Source: Actinopolyspora erythraea (GTDB lineage: Bacteria; Actinomycetota; Actinomycetes; Mycobacteriales; Pseudonocardiaceae). Taken from it: a stretch of 64,000 nucleotides of DNA. The stretch is from contig NZ_CP022752.1 in NCBI RefSeq assembly GCF_002263515.1, forward strand, positions 2,542,001-2,606,000, in the 5' to 3' direction. Positions 1 to 7,940 of this stretch are shown piece by piece. Position 1 is the first letter of the stretch. The number at the start of each line of letters is the position of its first letter. The position numbers were made by a program, and so were the translations under genes. The notes under the pieces were generated by a model. It searched no databases, was not told the origin of the DNA, and saw nothing but the letters and a program-made list of their open reading frames with translations.

Positions 1-40
1 GACAGCACACAACAAAAGATCACTCGAACGATGGACTGTT

Positions 41-56
41 TTTGAGCATGCTCAAA
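41..56. promoter_or_regulatory. perfect 16-bp palindrome, candidate operator
   Basis: TTTGAGCATGCTCAAA is its own reverse complement and lies about 100 bp before the first plausible start codon of the graspetide operon. It has the size and symmetry of a dimeric repressor site. The binding protein cannot be named from the sequence, and no regulator gene adjoins it inside the window. Confidence 0.4.
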
Positions 57-157
57 TGTAGTCTGCTCACTAAGCGTTCGGCTGGCCCGAGTTCACTTTG
101 GGCAACCGAACGCCTGTCAAGCGCTACCGTCCACACCAACCACCGAAGGGAAACGCG

Positions 158-622
158 ATGACCGCCCTGCCACCGGCTCCGGTGCCCTGTCTGCTGACCG
201 CGCTCGGCCTGCGGCTGACGGTGCACGGCATCGCGGGGACGGCGGCAGCGGCCGAGGAGCTGCACGAACTCGGCTTCACCGAGGTGCGCTGGTGCCCGGC
301 TCCCAGCGGCGGGAACACCACTGCCCCGTACGCCTTCGTCCGCGTGGACGGGCTGGTCCATCTCGCCTGGTTCCGGCCGTGGCACCACGTCGAATCCCGC
401 GAACCCACCGCGTGCGGCCGACCGTTCCGCCCGTTCGGACGCGGCGTACTGCCGCTGCCGTCGAGCCACGACGTGAACGGCAGCTGCCCGGTATGTCTCG
501 ATCTCTGGAGGCGATTCCACGATGAACCGCTCGAACCACCCTCCCCCGAAGCGGGGGCACACCACGCTGCCGCGTCGCCGTTCCGGCCGTCACCTGCTGT
601 TCCGGGGCGAGCTGAGCCCTGA
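158..622 (+). CDS. hypothetical protein upstream of graspetide operon
   Basis: This ORF encodes 154 residues from an ATG preceded by a purine-rich GAAGGGAAA stretch. I do not recognise the family. The product is rich in Pro, Ala, His and Trp, has no clear signal peptide or membrane segment, and carries a CPVC pair (SCPVCLD) that could bind metal or form a disulfide. The C-terminal third is low-complexity Pro/Ala and overlaps the next candidate ORF by about 100 bp, so the true end may be earlier than the stop if a frame correction exists. Its position on the same strand just before the RiPP precursor suggests co-transcription, but no function should be inferred from that alone. Confidence 0.45.
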   Translation: MTALPPAPVPCLLTALGLRLTVHGIAGTAAAAEELHELGFTEVRWCPAPSGGNTTAPYAFVRVDGLVHLAWFRPWHHVESREPTACGRPFRPFGRGVLPLPSSHDVNGSCPVCLDLWRRFHDEPLEPPSPEAGAHHAAASPFRPSPAVPGRAEP

Positions 623-791
623 CCGGCGCGGTCCCGACACGGTCCGGGTCGGCGAGATCCCTGCCCTCGCTTTGGGACACGCCGTGCGTACTCCACACCT
701 CGACCAGCGGCTGCCGCGGCGTGTGCTCATCGGCCTACGCGAGCTCCCGGTTCGCTCTCACGGCAGGACGCCGCCTCCCCGCTGCCGCTGA
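522..791 (+). CDS. small basic hypothetical protein
   Basis: An 89-residue ORF starts at an ATG about ten bases after a GGAGGCGA ribosome-binding site and ends 68 bp before the graspetide precursor. The product is Arg-rich, with a hydrophobic stretch LPRRVLIGLRELPV near its C-terminus. It overlaps the preceding ORF by about 100 bp, which is unusual, so one of the two may be spurious. Same-strand position next to the RiPP genes is the only context. The family is not recognised. Confidence 0.35.
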   Translation: MNRSNHPPPKRGHTTLPRRRSGRHLLFRGELSPDRRGPDTVRVGEIPALALGHAVRTPHLDQRLPRRVLIGLRELPVRSHGRTPPPRCR

Positions 792-859
792 GAGCGCGAC
801 CGGATGTCCCGACTTCCAGCCGACGATGAACACCGATCCCCCGGAAAGGACGAACCACG

Positions 860-1153
860 ATGACGACGATTCCGGAGATCAACCCCTGGATCCCCAACAT
901 GTTCCCGACCGCCGCGGCCAATCCCGCCAAGTCCGCGGACCGGCCGAGCGGCGCGGAGCTGCGCCCGTTCGGTCTGACCGGGCTGGTAGAGCTCGACGAG
1001 CGGGAGCTCGCCGATCCCGACCAGCCGCACTACGACCCGGCACGGCAACTCAACGTCTCCCCCGAGGGCACCACCTCGGCCGAGCACCTGCTGCGCGCCG
1101 CCACCAGGCAGGACACCCGTTACGACAGCCAGTGGTTCGTGGACAGGGACTGA
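860..1153 (+). CDS. tgmA: graspetide precursor peptide (ATP-grasp target RiPP)
   Basis: This 97-residue peptide lies one base before an ATP-grasp maturase gene and matches the layout of the actinobacterial 'putative ATP-grasp target RiPP' family. The visible elements are an RPFGL motif at residues 35-39, the helix-type recognition motif expected to dock the ligase, then a YDPARQ..V..EG segment at 58-70, then a variable C-terminal core. Core candidates run from about residue 71 to 97 and hold Thr71, Thr72, Ser73, Thr82, Thr86 and Ser90 as hydroxyl donors, with Glu75, Asp85, Asp89, Asp95 and Asp97 as carboxylate partners for ester cross-links. The Asp85-Thr86 and Asp89-Ser90 steps are plausible aspartimide sites for the PIMT encoded downstream. 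The leader/core boundary and the ring pattern are inference. An AAAGGA box lies about nine bases before the ATG. Confidence 0.85.
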   Translation: MTTIPEINPWIPNMFPTAAANPAKSADRPSGAELRPFGLTGLVELDERELADPDQPHYDPARQLNVSPEGTTSAEHLLRAATRQDTRYDSQWFVDRD

Positions 1154-1154
1154 C

Positions 1155-2141
1155 ATGACCGCGAACGCCGCGACGGTGGCGGTGATAACGCGGGAGCACG
1201 ACGTCACCGCCGACCTGGTGGTCGCCGAGCTGCACCGGCGCGAGGTACCGGTGTTCCGGTTCGACCTGTCCGGTTTCCCGGAAGGGCTGACACAACGCGT
1301 CCGGCTCACCGGGCGCGACCCTCGCTGGCACGGCTCGATCCGGGACGTCCACCGACGGCTGGAGCTGACCGACCTGCGGGCGGTGTGGCTGCGCAAACCC
1401 TCCGGATTCGCACCACACCCCGCGATGACCGCCACGGAACGGCAGTGGGCGGCCGCCGAGGCCCGCGCGGGCCTCGGCGGTCTGCTCACCTCACTGTCCG
1501 GCGCGCGCTGGATCAACCACCCGCACGCCAACGCCGCCGCCGAGGACAAACCGCACCAGCTCCGGGCCGCCGTGGCCTGCGGGCTACCGGTACCGGACAC
1601 CCTGCTGACCAACGATCCGGAGGCCGCCCGCGAGTTCTGCGCCGAGCACCGCGAAACCGGTGTGATCCACAAACCGCTGCGCGGCGGCCCCGGCACCGAG
1701 GACGGACGACACGTCGCGCTGTGGGCACGTCCGGTCACCCCGGAACTGGTCACCGACGGAGTCGCACGCACCACCCACCTGTTCCAGGAACGCGTGCCCT
1801 GCGCCTACCCGGTACGGCTGACCGTGGTGGACGACCGGATGTTCGCGGTGCGGCTGGACCCGCCCGAGCACGGCCGAGCGGTGGACTGGCGCGCCCATCC
1901 GTCCGAGTCGCTCCGCTACACACCGGTCGAGGTCCCCGCTGGCGTCGCCGATGCCACCCGAGGGATGCTCAACCACTTCGGACTGCGCTTCGCCGCCGCC
2001 GACCTGATCGTCACGCCCGAAGGCCGCTGGGTCTTCCACGGCGACCTGAACCCGAACGGCCAGTGGGGTTGGATCGCCGCCCACACCGGCCTGCCGATCG
2101 CACGAGCCATCGCCGACGCACTCACCGAGGAGGCAGCTTGA
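1155..2141 (+). CDS. tgmB: ATP-grasp ribosomal peptide maturase (graspetide ligase)
   Basis: A 328-residue ATP-grasp enzyme of the type that uses ATP to activate Asp/Glu side chains in a precursor peptide and couple them to Thr/Ser (ester) or Lys (amide). The N-terminal pre-ATP-grasp region carries VWLRKPS. The central HKPLRGG segment supplies the nucleotide-binding Lys and glycine loop, and the C-terminal DLNPNGQWGWI is the metal/nucleotide-binding signature typical of these maturases. Length is normal for the family. The gene begins one base after the precursor stop, and its TGA overlaps the TTG start of the methyltransferase, so the three genes are translationally coupled. The likely substrate is the adjacent 97-residue peptide. 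Confidence 0.92.
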   Translation: MTANAATVAVITREHDVTADLVVAELHRREVPVFRFDLSGFPEGLTQRVRLTGRDPRWHGSIRDVHRRLELTDLRAVWLRKPSGFAPHPAMTATERQWAAAEARAGLGGLLTSLSGARWINHPHANAAAEDKPHQLRAAVACGLPVPDTLLTNDPEAAREFCAEHRETGVIHKPLRGGPGTEDGRHVALWARPVTPELVTDGVARTTHLFQERVPCAYPVRLTVVDDRMFAVRLDPPEHGRAVDWRAHPSESLRYTPVEVPAGVADATRGMLNHFGLRFAAADLIVTPEGRWVFHGDLNPNGQWGWIAAHTGLPIARAIADALTEEAA

Positions 2142-3265
2142 CCCCCACCACCACTCCGGACGGCGAGACGCTGCGACAGCGGCTCACCGAGCGGCTGCGC
2201 ACCACGGGCAGGCTCACCACACCGCGCTGGGAGGCCGCCTTCCGCGTGATACCGCGGGAACGCTTCGTGGACCGGTTCACCGCGGCGGGATCCGACGGGC
2301 TGACCGAGCACGACCTGGCGGCGGATCCCGAACGGGCGCTGGAGGCGATCTACTCCGACAGCACGCTGATCACCGCCTGGGACGAACGCGGCATCGCCAC
2401 CAGCTCCTCCACGAGCCCCGGTCTGATGGCGCTGATGCTGGAGCAGCTCGACGCCGAGCCGGGCGATCGGGTGCTGGAGATAGGAACCGGCACCGGCTAC
2501 AACGCGGCGCTGCTGTGCAGCGTACTCGGGGAGCGCGCCGTGACCAGCGTCGACGTGGACCACGACACGGTCGGCAAGGCCCGCTCGGCGCTGCGCGAGT
2601 GCGGCTACGCACCCCGCGTGGTGTGCGGGGACGGAGCACGCGGCGTACCCGAGCGGATGCCGTACCACCGGATCATCGCCACGTGCGGGGTCGGCCGGAT
2701 CCCGCCGGAATGGGCGAGGCAGCTGGTCCCGGGTGGCATCCTGCTCGCCAACCTGTCCTTCGCGCTGGTGCGGCTGCGGCGCACCCCCGACGGCCGGCTC
2801 AGCGGGCCGTTCACCGACACCGCCGCGTTCATGAGCATGCGCACGGGCCGGGAGACCACGGGAACCACCGCCTCGGAGATCCTCGCCATCACCGGCGGGG
2901 AAGCCGAGAGCACTCACATCGATCGCGGCCTTCCGGAGCTGGCCGAGGGTGACGTGACGTTCCTGCGTCACCTGGTGCTGCCGGGGATGCACCGCGTGAC
3001 GGTGGAAACCGAACGCGGCTCGGAGTGGCGGGCACACGACACCACGGACGGCTCCTGGATCCGGCTCGTCCCTGGCGACGGCGACACCCTGACCGTGGAG
3101 CAGTCGGGCCCGCGCGAGCTGTGGCCGGTGCTGACCGAGCTGGTCGAAACATGGTGCGAGCACGGCAAACCGCCGCCGAACCGCTACGGCCTGACCGTGG
3201 CACCGGACGGAAGCCACACCGTGTGGCTGGACACTCCGCAGCGGCCGGTCCTCACACTGGAGTAG
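2138..3265 (+). CDS. PIMT-like methyltransferase of ATP-grasp peptide maturase system
   Basis: A 375-residue SAM methyltransferase related to protein-L-isoaspartate O-methyltransferase. A TTG start follows GGAGG and overlaps the ligase stop codon. The N-terminal half is the PIMT fold: an SSSTSPGLMALML substrate-loop motif, SAM motif I VLEIGTGTGYNAALL, an acidic motif II (SVDVDHD), and post-motif residues around IIATCGVGRIPPEW. The extra C-terminal 150 residues are typical of the RiPP-associated PIMTs rather than of repair enzymes. In characterised graspetides of this class (fuscimiditide type) the enzyme methylates one core Asp, which then closes to an aspartimide. The same reaction is expected here but is inferred from family and operon position. 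Confidence 0.85.
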   Translation: MTPTTTPDGETLRQRLTERLRTTGRLTTPRWEAAFRVIPRERFVDRFTAAGSDGLTEHDLAADPERALEAIYSDSTLITAWDERGIATSSSTSPGLMALMLEQLDAEPGDRVLEIGTGTGYNAALLCSVLGERAVTSVDVDHDTVGKARSALRECGYAPRVVCGDGARGVPERMPYHRIIATCGVGRIPPEWARQLVPGGILLANLSFALVRLRRTPDGRLSGPFTDTAAFMSMRTGRETTGTTASEILAITGGEAESTHIDRGLPELAEGDVTFLRHLVLPGMHRVTVETERGSEWRAHDTTDGSWIRLVPGDGDTLTVEQSGPRELWPVLTELVETWCEHGKPPPNRYGLTVAPDGSHTVWLDTPQRPVLTLE

Positions 3266-3333
3266 CGTTCACCAATAGCCGTCCAGGAAACGTGAGAAAA
3301 CGTTCCTGATCCTTCGCCTAGCGGTGCGGTGTT

Positions 3334-3355
3334 GACCTCGGCCGTGGCCGGGGTC
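3334..3355. terminator. intergenic hairpin between convergent operons
   Basis: GACCTCGGCC and GGCCGGGGTC pair as a near-perfect inverted repeat (one G-T wobble) with a very tight centre, followed by TTCCC. It lies between the end of the graspetide operon and the end of the opposing NRPS operon and could terminate either. Confidence 0.45.
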
Positions 3356-3497
3356 TTCCCGTGATGACGTCCCCCGCGAAACACCGTCCCGAGACCGAGA
3401 ACCAGTGCTCGTCCCGCGAACAGCGTCGCGAATCAGCGAATCCGAGCGGGAAACAATGAATGACTCCGGACCTCCCGGACACGGAAGAAGCCAAGAA

Positions 3498-3983
3498 TCA
3501 CGAACTTGGCTCGTTCCGTCGCAGAAACTCGTTCACCACCATCGAATCGACATAGGCATGCACATTGACTATAATTCCCCCATCGAATGTGCAGATCCAG
3601 ACGTAGAACTGATCGTACGGATGACCGTCCGCGCCGACAGAACCACTTTCCATCTCAGCTACCACTACAGGATCACCAACGTGCAGGCGCTTGATTCGAA
3701 ATTGCAGATCATTTCTCATCATCGGACGCAGCCGATCAACGACAAGCGACAAGAATGAGCGCTTGGACTGGTACTCACTCGCCAATTTATGCTTTCCGTG
3801 CAGCGTCCAGCACACGTCCTCGGCGACGCCGTCGAAGAAACGTGGTATCGTCTCAGGGGTTTCCAGTTGTTCGAACAGTTTCTGTCTTTTTTCGAGAAGA
3901 ACAGCATCACCATGCGTCAGATCAATCGTAGTGTACACAACAACTCCTCGGGGTCGTTTCGGTTCGATAATGCGTTCCGTCAA
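3498..3983 (-). CDS. SnoaL/NTF2-like protein
   Basis: A 161-residue protein with the cone-shaped NTF2/SnoaL-like pattern: an N-terminal helix, an FFDGVAEDVCWTLHG segment, and C-terminal strands with YDQFYVWICTFDGGIIVNVHAYVDS. Such proteins act as isomerases, cyclases or small-molecule binders in natural-product pathways, and the sequence alone does not say which. The TTG start overlaps the stop of the thioesterase gene, so it is the last gene of the aminotransferase-NRPS-thioesterase operon. It is therefore a candidate tailoring enzyme for the product. GC is visibly lower than in the flanking genes, like the rest of this operon. Confidence 0.75.
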   Translation of the reverse strand: MTERIIEPKRPRGVVVYTTIDLTHGDAVLLEKRQKLFEQLETPETIPRFFDGVAEDVCWTLHGKHKLASEYQSKRSFLSLVVDRLRPMMRNDLQFRIKRLHVGDPVVVAEMESGSVGADGHPYDQFYVWICTFDGGIIVNVHAYVDSMVVNEFLRRNEPSS

Positions 3984-4720
3984 GCACCGCTAGTGATCTC
4001 ACAGATGGTCCTTCCGGGGTCGGTGAAACAGCTGAAATGATCCCCTGGAAGCACCGTGTACCTGCAGTTCCGCTCGGTTCGGGACGACCATGACCGCACT
4101 GCGTCCGTGTCGATGTCGGGATCGTCCTCATAGGTCAGCACCACGATGGGAACTCGAACGCTCGTGCTCGTGACATCGAGGCCGGCGTAGTCGGCCAGCA
4201 ACTCGAGATCGTGCTCCAAATTCGCAGTCGGTGACCCAACCGCCCCGTGCTCTCCGTGAGTGTCCGTCCCCGCCGAACTCGTCATCGCTCGACCGACGCT
4301 CGCTCCGGAGAGATCGCCCACCGCCAACCGGTCCGGTGGCTCGCCCGCGGCGACAACGAGCTCCTCCGGACCCGCCACACCGAGCATCTCGGCGAATCTG
4401 CACGTCTCGTAGGCGACTACGGACCCCATGCTGTGGCCGAAAATCGAGTAGGGCTTGTCGTTGAACCACTGAAGGGCTACAGCTACCCGGCGGGCGATCG
4501 AGCGGATGCTGTCTGGGGGATTTTCCTCGAGTCGGTCTTCCCTGCCCGGGTACTGCACTGCCAGCAGCTCGAGAGCGTCCGGAAGAAAAGGTACCCAACG
4601 ACTGTAGACACCTGCCCCACCACCCGCGTACGGCAAATAGATCAACCGATTCGTGCTTCCCGAGGGCTTGTGCAACGATCTGAGCCAACTGCTCGGCGGA
4701 ACGTAGTGATCGGCACTCAA
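3980..4720 (-). CDS. type II thioesterase (NRPS-associated)
   Basis: A 246-residue alpha/beta hydrolase of the external thioesterase family, which clears misprimed or stalled acyl groups from carrier proteins. Visible features are the N-terminal YLPYAGGGAGVY oxyanion-region motif, the nucleophile elbow GHSMG with Ser97, an acidic residue in the YEDDPDID segment, and the catalytic His in LPGDHFSC. A TTG start follows an AAGGAG box by about eight bases, 13 bp after the NRPS stop. The NRPS has no integral thioesterase or reductase domain, so this stand-alone enzyme could also release the final product. Editing versus release cannot be decided from sequence. Confidence 0.88.
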   Translation of the reverse strand: MSADHYVPPSSWLRSLHKPSGSTNRLIYLPYAGGGAGVYSRWVPFLPDALELLAVQYPGREDRLEENPPDSIRSIARRVAVALQWFNDKPYSIFGHSMGSVVAYETCRFAEMLGVAGPEELVVAAGEPPDRLAVGDLSGASVGRAMTSSAGTDTHGEHGAVGSPTANLEHDLELLADYAGLDVTSTSVRVPIVVLTYEDDPDIDTDAVRSWSSRTERNCRYTVLPGDHFSCFTDPGRTICEITSGA

Positions 4721-4733
4721 TTCACATCTCTCC

Positions 4734-7700
4734 TTACACCGATCGTCGGTCTCGGCTCTGCAGGGCTTCCTCGATCGTTTCCGCCATATCCGCCAACGTC
4801 GCCCTCGTTTGAAGCCTGCGAAGTGAAACCCTGACCCCGAAACGATCAGCGATCACGGCCGCGAGTCGGGTAATCCCGACGCTGTCTCCGCCGAGATCGA
4901 AGAAGCTCTGCCCGCGCGCGGTCACATCGCTGTCCAGCAGTGCGTTCCACTCCTGCGCGAGACGCCTCTCCGTCTCGGTACGGGGAGGTTCGTCAGGAAC
5001 GGACTCGCTCATCGGTACCGCCCAACCGGCCAGCGTGGCGCGATCAACCTTTCCGTTGGTATTCAGTGGAAACTCGAGCAGAACGAAAATACGGGAGGGG
5101 CACGCATAGTCCGCCAGCCAATTTCGAGCGCACTCCTGAACTCCCTGGAGATCGATCTCGTCACCCACCGGCTGAACGAAGGCCACGAGACCAGGAATGC
5201 TCTCCTCACTGCTTACCACAGCGACAGCTCGGGAAACATCGGGGTGCGAACTCAGGACGGACTCAATCTCGCCCAATTCGATGCGGTAGCCGCGCAACTT
5301 GATCTGATCATCGAGACGACCGAGAAATTCCAACGCACCGTCATCGCGGTACCGGCCGCGGTCACCGGTGCGATACCACCGCACCCCCTCGATCTCACGG
5401 AATCGATCAGCGGTGCGCTCGGGATCACGACAATAACCACGAGCAACCCCGACGCCGCCGATCCACATCTCTCCCGGCACCCACTCGGGGCAATCACGTT
5501 CCTGCTCGTCGACGACACGATAGCGTTGATTCCGCAGCGGGTAACCGTAGGGTATCGACATCCAGTTCGGCTCGACCCGGCACACCTCGAAGCAGTTCGA
5601 GTACACAGCTCCCTCAGTCGCACCACCACAGGCCAAAAAGCGACAGTCGCGCGCCAACCGGTGCAGACGAGTGGGTAGTTCTAGTGGAATCCAGTCGCCT
5701 CCGGTGAAGACAGCCCGCAACCGCCTCAGGGGGTTTTCGGAAACTTCCGGAATGCGGTCACGCTCCTCCCACATCTCAGCATGAGTACGACCTTCCGCTA
5801 CGGCCACCTCCGCCGTTGAGACCAACATGTCCAGGAGTGCTGGCACCGAATCCCACACTGTTACTCGGTGCTGTTCCATGAGGCGCAGCCACGCCTCCGG
5901 ATCGCGATGTTCGTCCGCGGTAGGTACCACGACTGATCCACCAACCATCAGCGGTCCGAAAATCTCGTAGACGGAAAGGTCGAAGTCGAGCGCGGAGACC
6001 CACAGGCACCGGTCCGTGGCTCGGACGTCCCCACGACGATTGAGATCTTCCAACGAATTGACCACCGAACGATGCTCGACCTCCACCCCCTTCGGCGTTC
6101 CTGTCGATCCGGAAGTGAAGATGATGTAAGCTAATGAACGATCCGACACCGGAAGCGGCCGAGTTCGTGCGGGGAACTGATCGGCTTCGGCAGGTGGGAT
6201 GTACTCGACGGATCCCACGTGCGTGCCGTCGCGATCGCTCGGTGCGCTCCCTATGACGAAACGAACTTCGGCGGTGTCGAGAATTCGATCCAAACGATTC
6301 GATGGCTGCTCCGGCCCGACGGGGACATAACAAGCACCCGCAGCGAGAACACCGAGCACGGCCGCGATTTGGCAGGGTCCCGCCTCCAGTCGGATCCCTA
6401 CGGGTTCTTCGTGCTCGACACCGTAGTCACTGAGCAGCGCGGCGAAACGCAGTGCCCATTCGGCCAGTTCACCCCGATTCAGACTCCGCCCCGCGTGCAC
6501 CAAGGCCGTGACCTCGGGCTCCAACTCGGCCGACTCGAAGAACGTCTCGTGCAGCAGCTTACCGCTCAGCGGACCGTCCGTAGCGTTTACCCGATGGCGT
6601 CGCACTCGCTGCCGCACCGGCAACGATTTCGGCGGAGTGCTCGTCCACTCGTTATCGGCGAAAGCTGTCAGGAGTCTCTGGCAGCACTCCGCCATTCCGT
6701 CGAGAACACCGTCACGGAACAGATCCTCGGCGGCGTCCCAAGCCATGCACATCGATTCGCCCAACGGATAAACCAGACAGTCCAACCACACCTGGGGGGT
6801 TTGCGTTCCCATCCGGTGAGGATGTCCGAAACGTCGGACGAAACGTTCCGAAACCAACTCTCGATTCATCTCCGTGTACACCACACCGAGGACAGGAGCG
6901 GGCTCTCTGCGACGATGGGCTTCGTCGGTGATCGCTTGTACCGACAGTGAGTCGCGATTGGCGTTCAGGATCCGTTCGGACTCGTTCACTTTCCCGAGCA
7001 GCTCTCGCAGGCTGCTCCCTTCTGAGGTGGTCACTGGTGCGGCCAGCAGGCGACTGAAGTCCCCGACGACGCGGTCGATGTCCGCATGTACTGGAGGACG
7101 ATCGAAAACGGGCACGTTGACCAGGAACCCTTGGTTCTCGCTCCAGCGTGCCAGAGTATGGACATAGGCCGCGTACAGCACGCTCTCGGGACGCGTGTTC
7201 ACGTTTTCGGCCTTCTCACGGATCCGGCGCCACCTGGCCGGTGACAGCTGCAGAAGGCGACGGCCGAACTCGGCCTCGGACAGTTCTTCGGGGGCGCACG
7301 TCATGGGCAGCCGCGGCGGTGCCACATCCAGCCCCTCCAACAGCCTGCGTATCTCCGCCCTCGACTCGGGGCCTGACTCATCCTTGGCACCACCGTGCTC
7401 GTGCCTGTACCGCACGAAGTCGTACATGATCGGCGGCGGTTCGGCTTGTTCGTAGAGCTCGACCAAGTCGTCGAGCGCGATCCGGATACTGGGGGGATCC
7501 GCCACCATGAGGTCGAAATCAACATGCAGGCGCGATTCTCCTTCGGGCAACAGTGAGAGTGTGAGAGCGGTCATCGGACCTCTCGTCGGATCAGGGTCGC
7601 GTCGGGTGAAATTCTCGCGCACCGTTTCCAACGCCGATTCCACGGATCCCGCAGCACGATCGCTGAAATCGTGCACAACTAGTGTGTCGATAGGCTCCGC

Positions 7701-7940
7701 GCTAATAATTCCCTGCCTTTCGGTGGGAAAAACGGCGCGCAACATCGGATGTCTTTCCTGCAGCTCATGGTAGGCCGTGGCCAACCGGGAGACGTCCGGA
7801 ACAGCTTTGGGGGCGAACTCGAAGTACATGTGGCACCCGACCCCGCCGAGCGGCTGCTCGGGGTTTCTGCCCAACCAGTACGACCGCTGAACAGGGGTAG
7901 TCGGAAAGGATTCGATGATTTCGGAATCTATTTCACGCAT
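4734..7940 (-). CDS. single-module NRPS: heterocyclization-adenylation-carrier (Cy-A-PCP)
   Basis: This 1068-residue protein is one complete extension module. The first ~440 residues are a heterocyclization domain: Cy1-like TTPVQRSYWLGR near residue 14, and DLMVADPPS at 143-151, which fits the Cy signature DxxxxDxxS that replaces HHxxxDG. The adenylation domain follows (FTSGSTGTPKG, CGGATEGAVYS, YRTGDRGRY, NTNGKVDR). Its A4 region FDLSVYE gives code residues beginning D-L-Y, as in cysteine-activating domains. A carrier domain ends the protein with LGGDS, phosphopantetheine Ser1020. The expected chemistry is Cys activation and thiazoline formation on an acyl group delivered from elsewhere. No upstream loading module, epimerase, reductase or integral TE is present. 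The ATG abuts the aminotransferase stop codon, with GGAGG nine bases ahead. Confidence 0.9.
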   Translation of the reverse strand: MREIDSEIIESFPTTPVQRSYWLGRNPEQPLGGVGCHMYFEFAPKAVPDVSRLATAYHELQERHPMLRAVFPTERQGIISAEPIDTLVVHDFSDRAAGSVESALETVRENFTRRDPDPTRGPMTALTLSLLPEGESRLHVDFDLMVADPPSIRIALDDLVELYEQAEPPPIMYDFVRYRHEHGGAKDESGPESRAEIRRLLEGLDVAPPRLPMTCAPEELSEAEFGRRLLQLSPARWRRIREKAENVNTRPESVLYAAYVHTLARWSENQGFLVNVPVFDRPPVHADIDRVVGDFSRLLAAPVTTSEGSSLRELLGKVNESERILNANRDSLSVQAITDEAHRRREPAPVLGVVYTEMNRELVSERFVRRFGHPHRMGTQTPQVWLDCLVYPLGESMCMAWDAAEDLFRDGVLDGMAECCQRLLTAFADNEWTSTPPKSLPVRQRVRRHRVNATDGPLSGKLLHETFFESAELEPEVTALVHAGRSLNRGELAEWALRFAALLSDYGVEHEEPVGIRLEAGPCQIAAVLGVLAAGACYVPVGPEQPSNRLDRILDTAEVRFVIGSAPSDRDGTHVGSVEYIPPAEADQFPARTRPLPVSDRSLAYIIFTSGSTGTPKGVEVEHRSVVNSLEDLNRRGDVRATDRCLWVSALDFDLSVYEIFGPLMVGGSVVVPTADEHRDPEAWLRLMEQHRVTVWDSVPALLDMLVSTAEVAVAEGRTHAEMWEERDRIPEVSENPLRRLRAVFTGGDWIPLELPTRLHRLARDCRFLACGGATEGAVYSNCFEVCRVEPNWMSIPYGYPLRNQRYRVVDEQERDCPEWVPGEMWIGGVGVARGYCRDPERTADRFREIEGVRWYRTGDRGRYRDDGALEFLGRLDDQIKLRGYRIELGEIESVLSSHPDVSRAVAVVSSEESIPGLVAFVQPVGDEIDLQGVQECARNWLADYACPSRIFVLLEFPLNTNGKVDRATLAGWAVPMSESVPDEPPRTETERRLAQEWNALLDSDVTARGQSFFDLGGDSVGITRLAAVIADRFGVRVSLRRLQTRATLADMAETIEEALQSRDRRSV

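Noticed and set aside
3405..3758. Plus-strand ORF of 117 aa opposite the NTF2-like gene
   Set aside because: The minus-strand frame gives a recognisable NTF2/SnoaL-like protein coupled to the thioesterase stop; the plus frame has no family resemblance.
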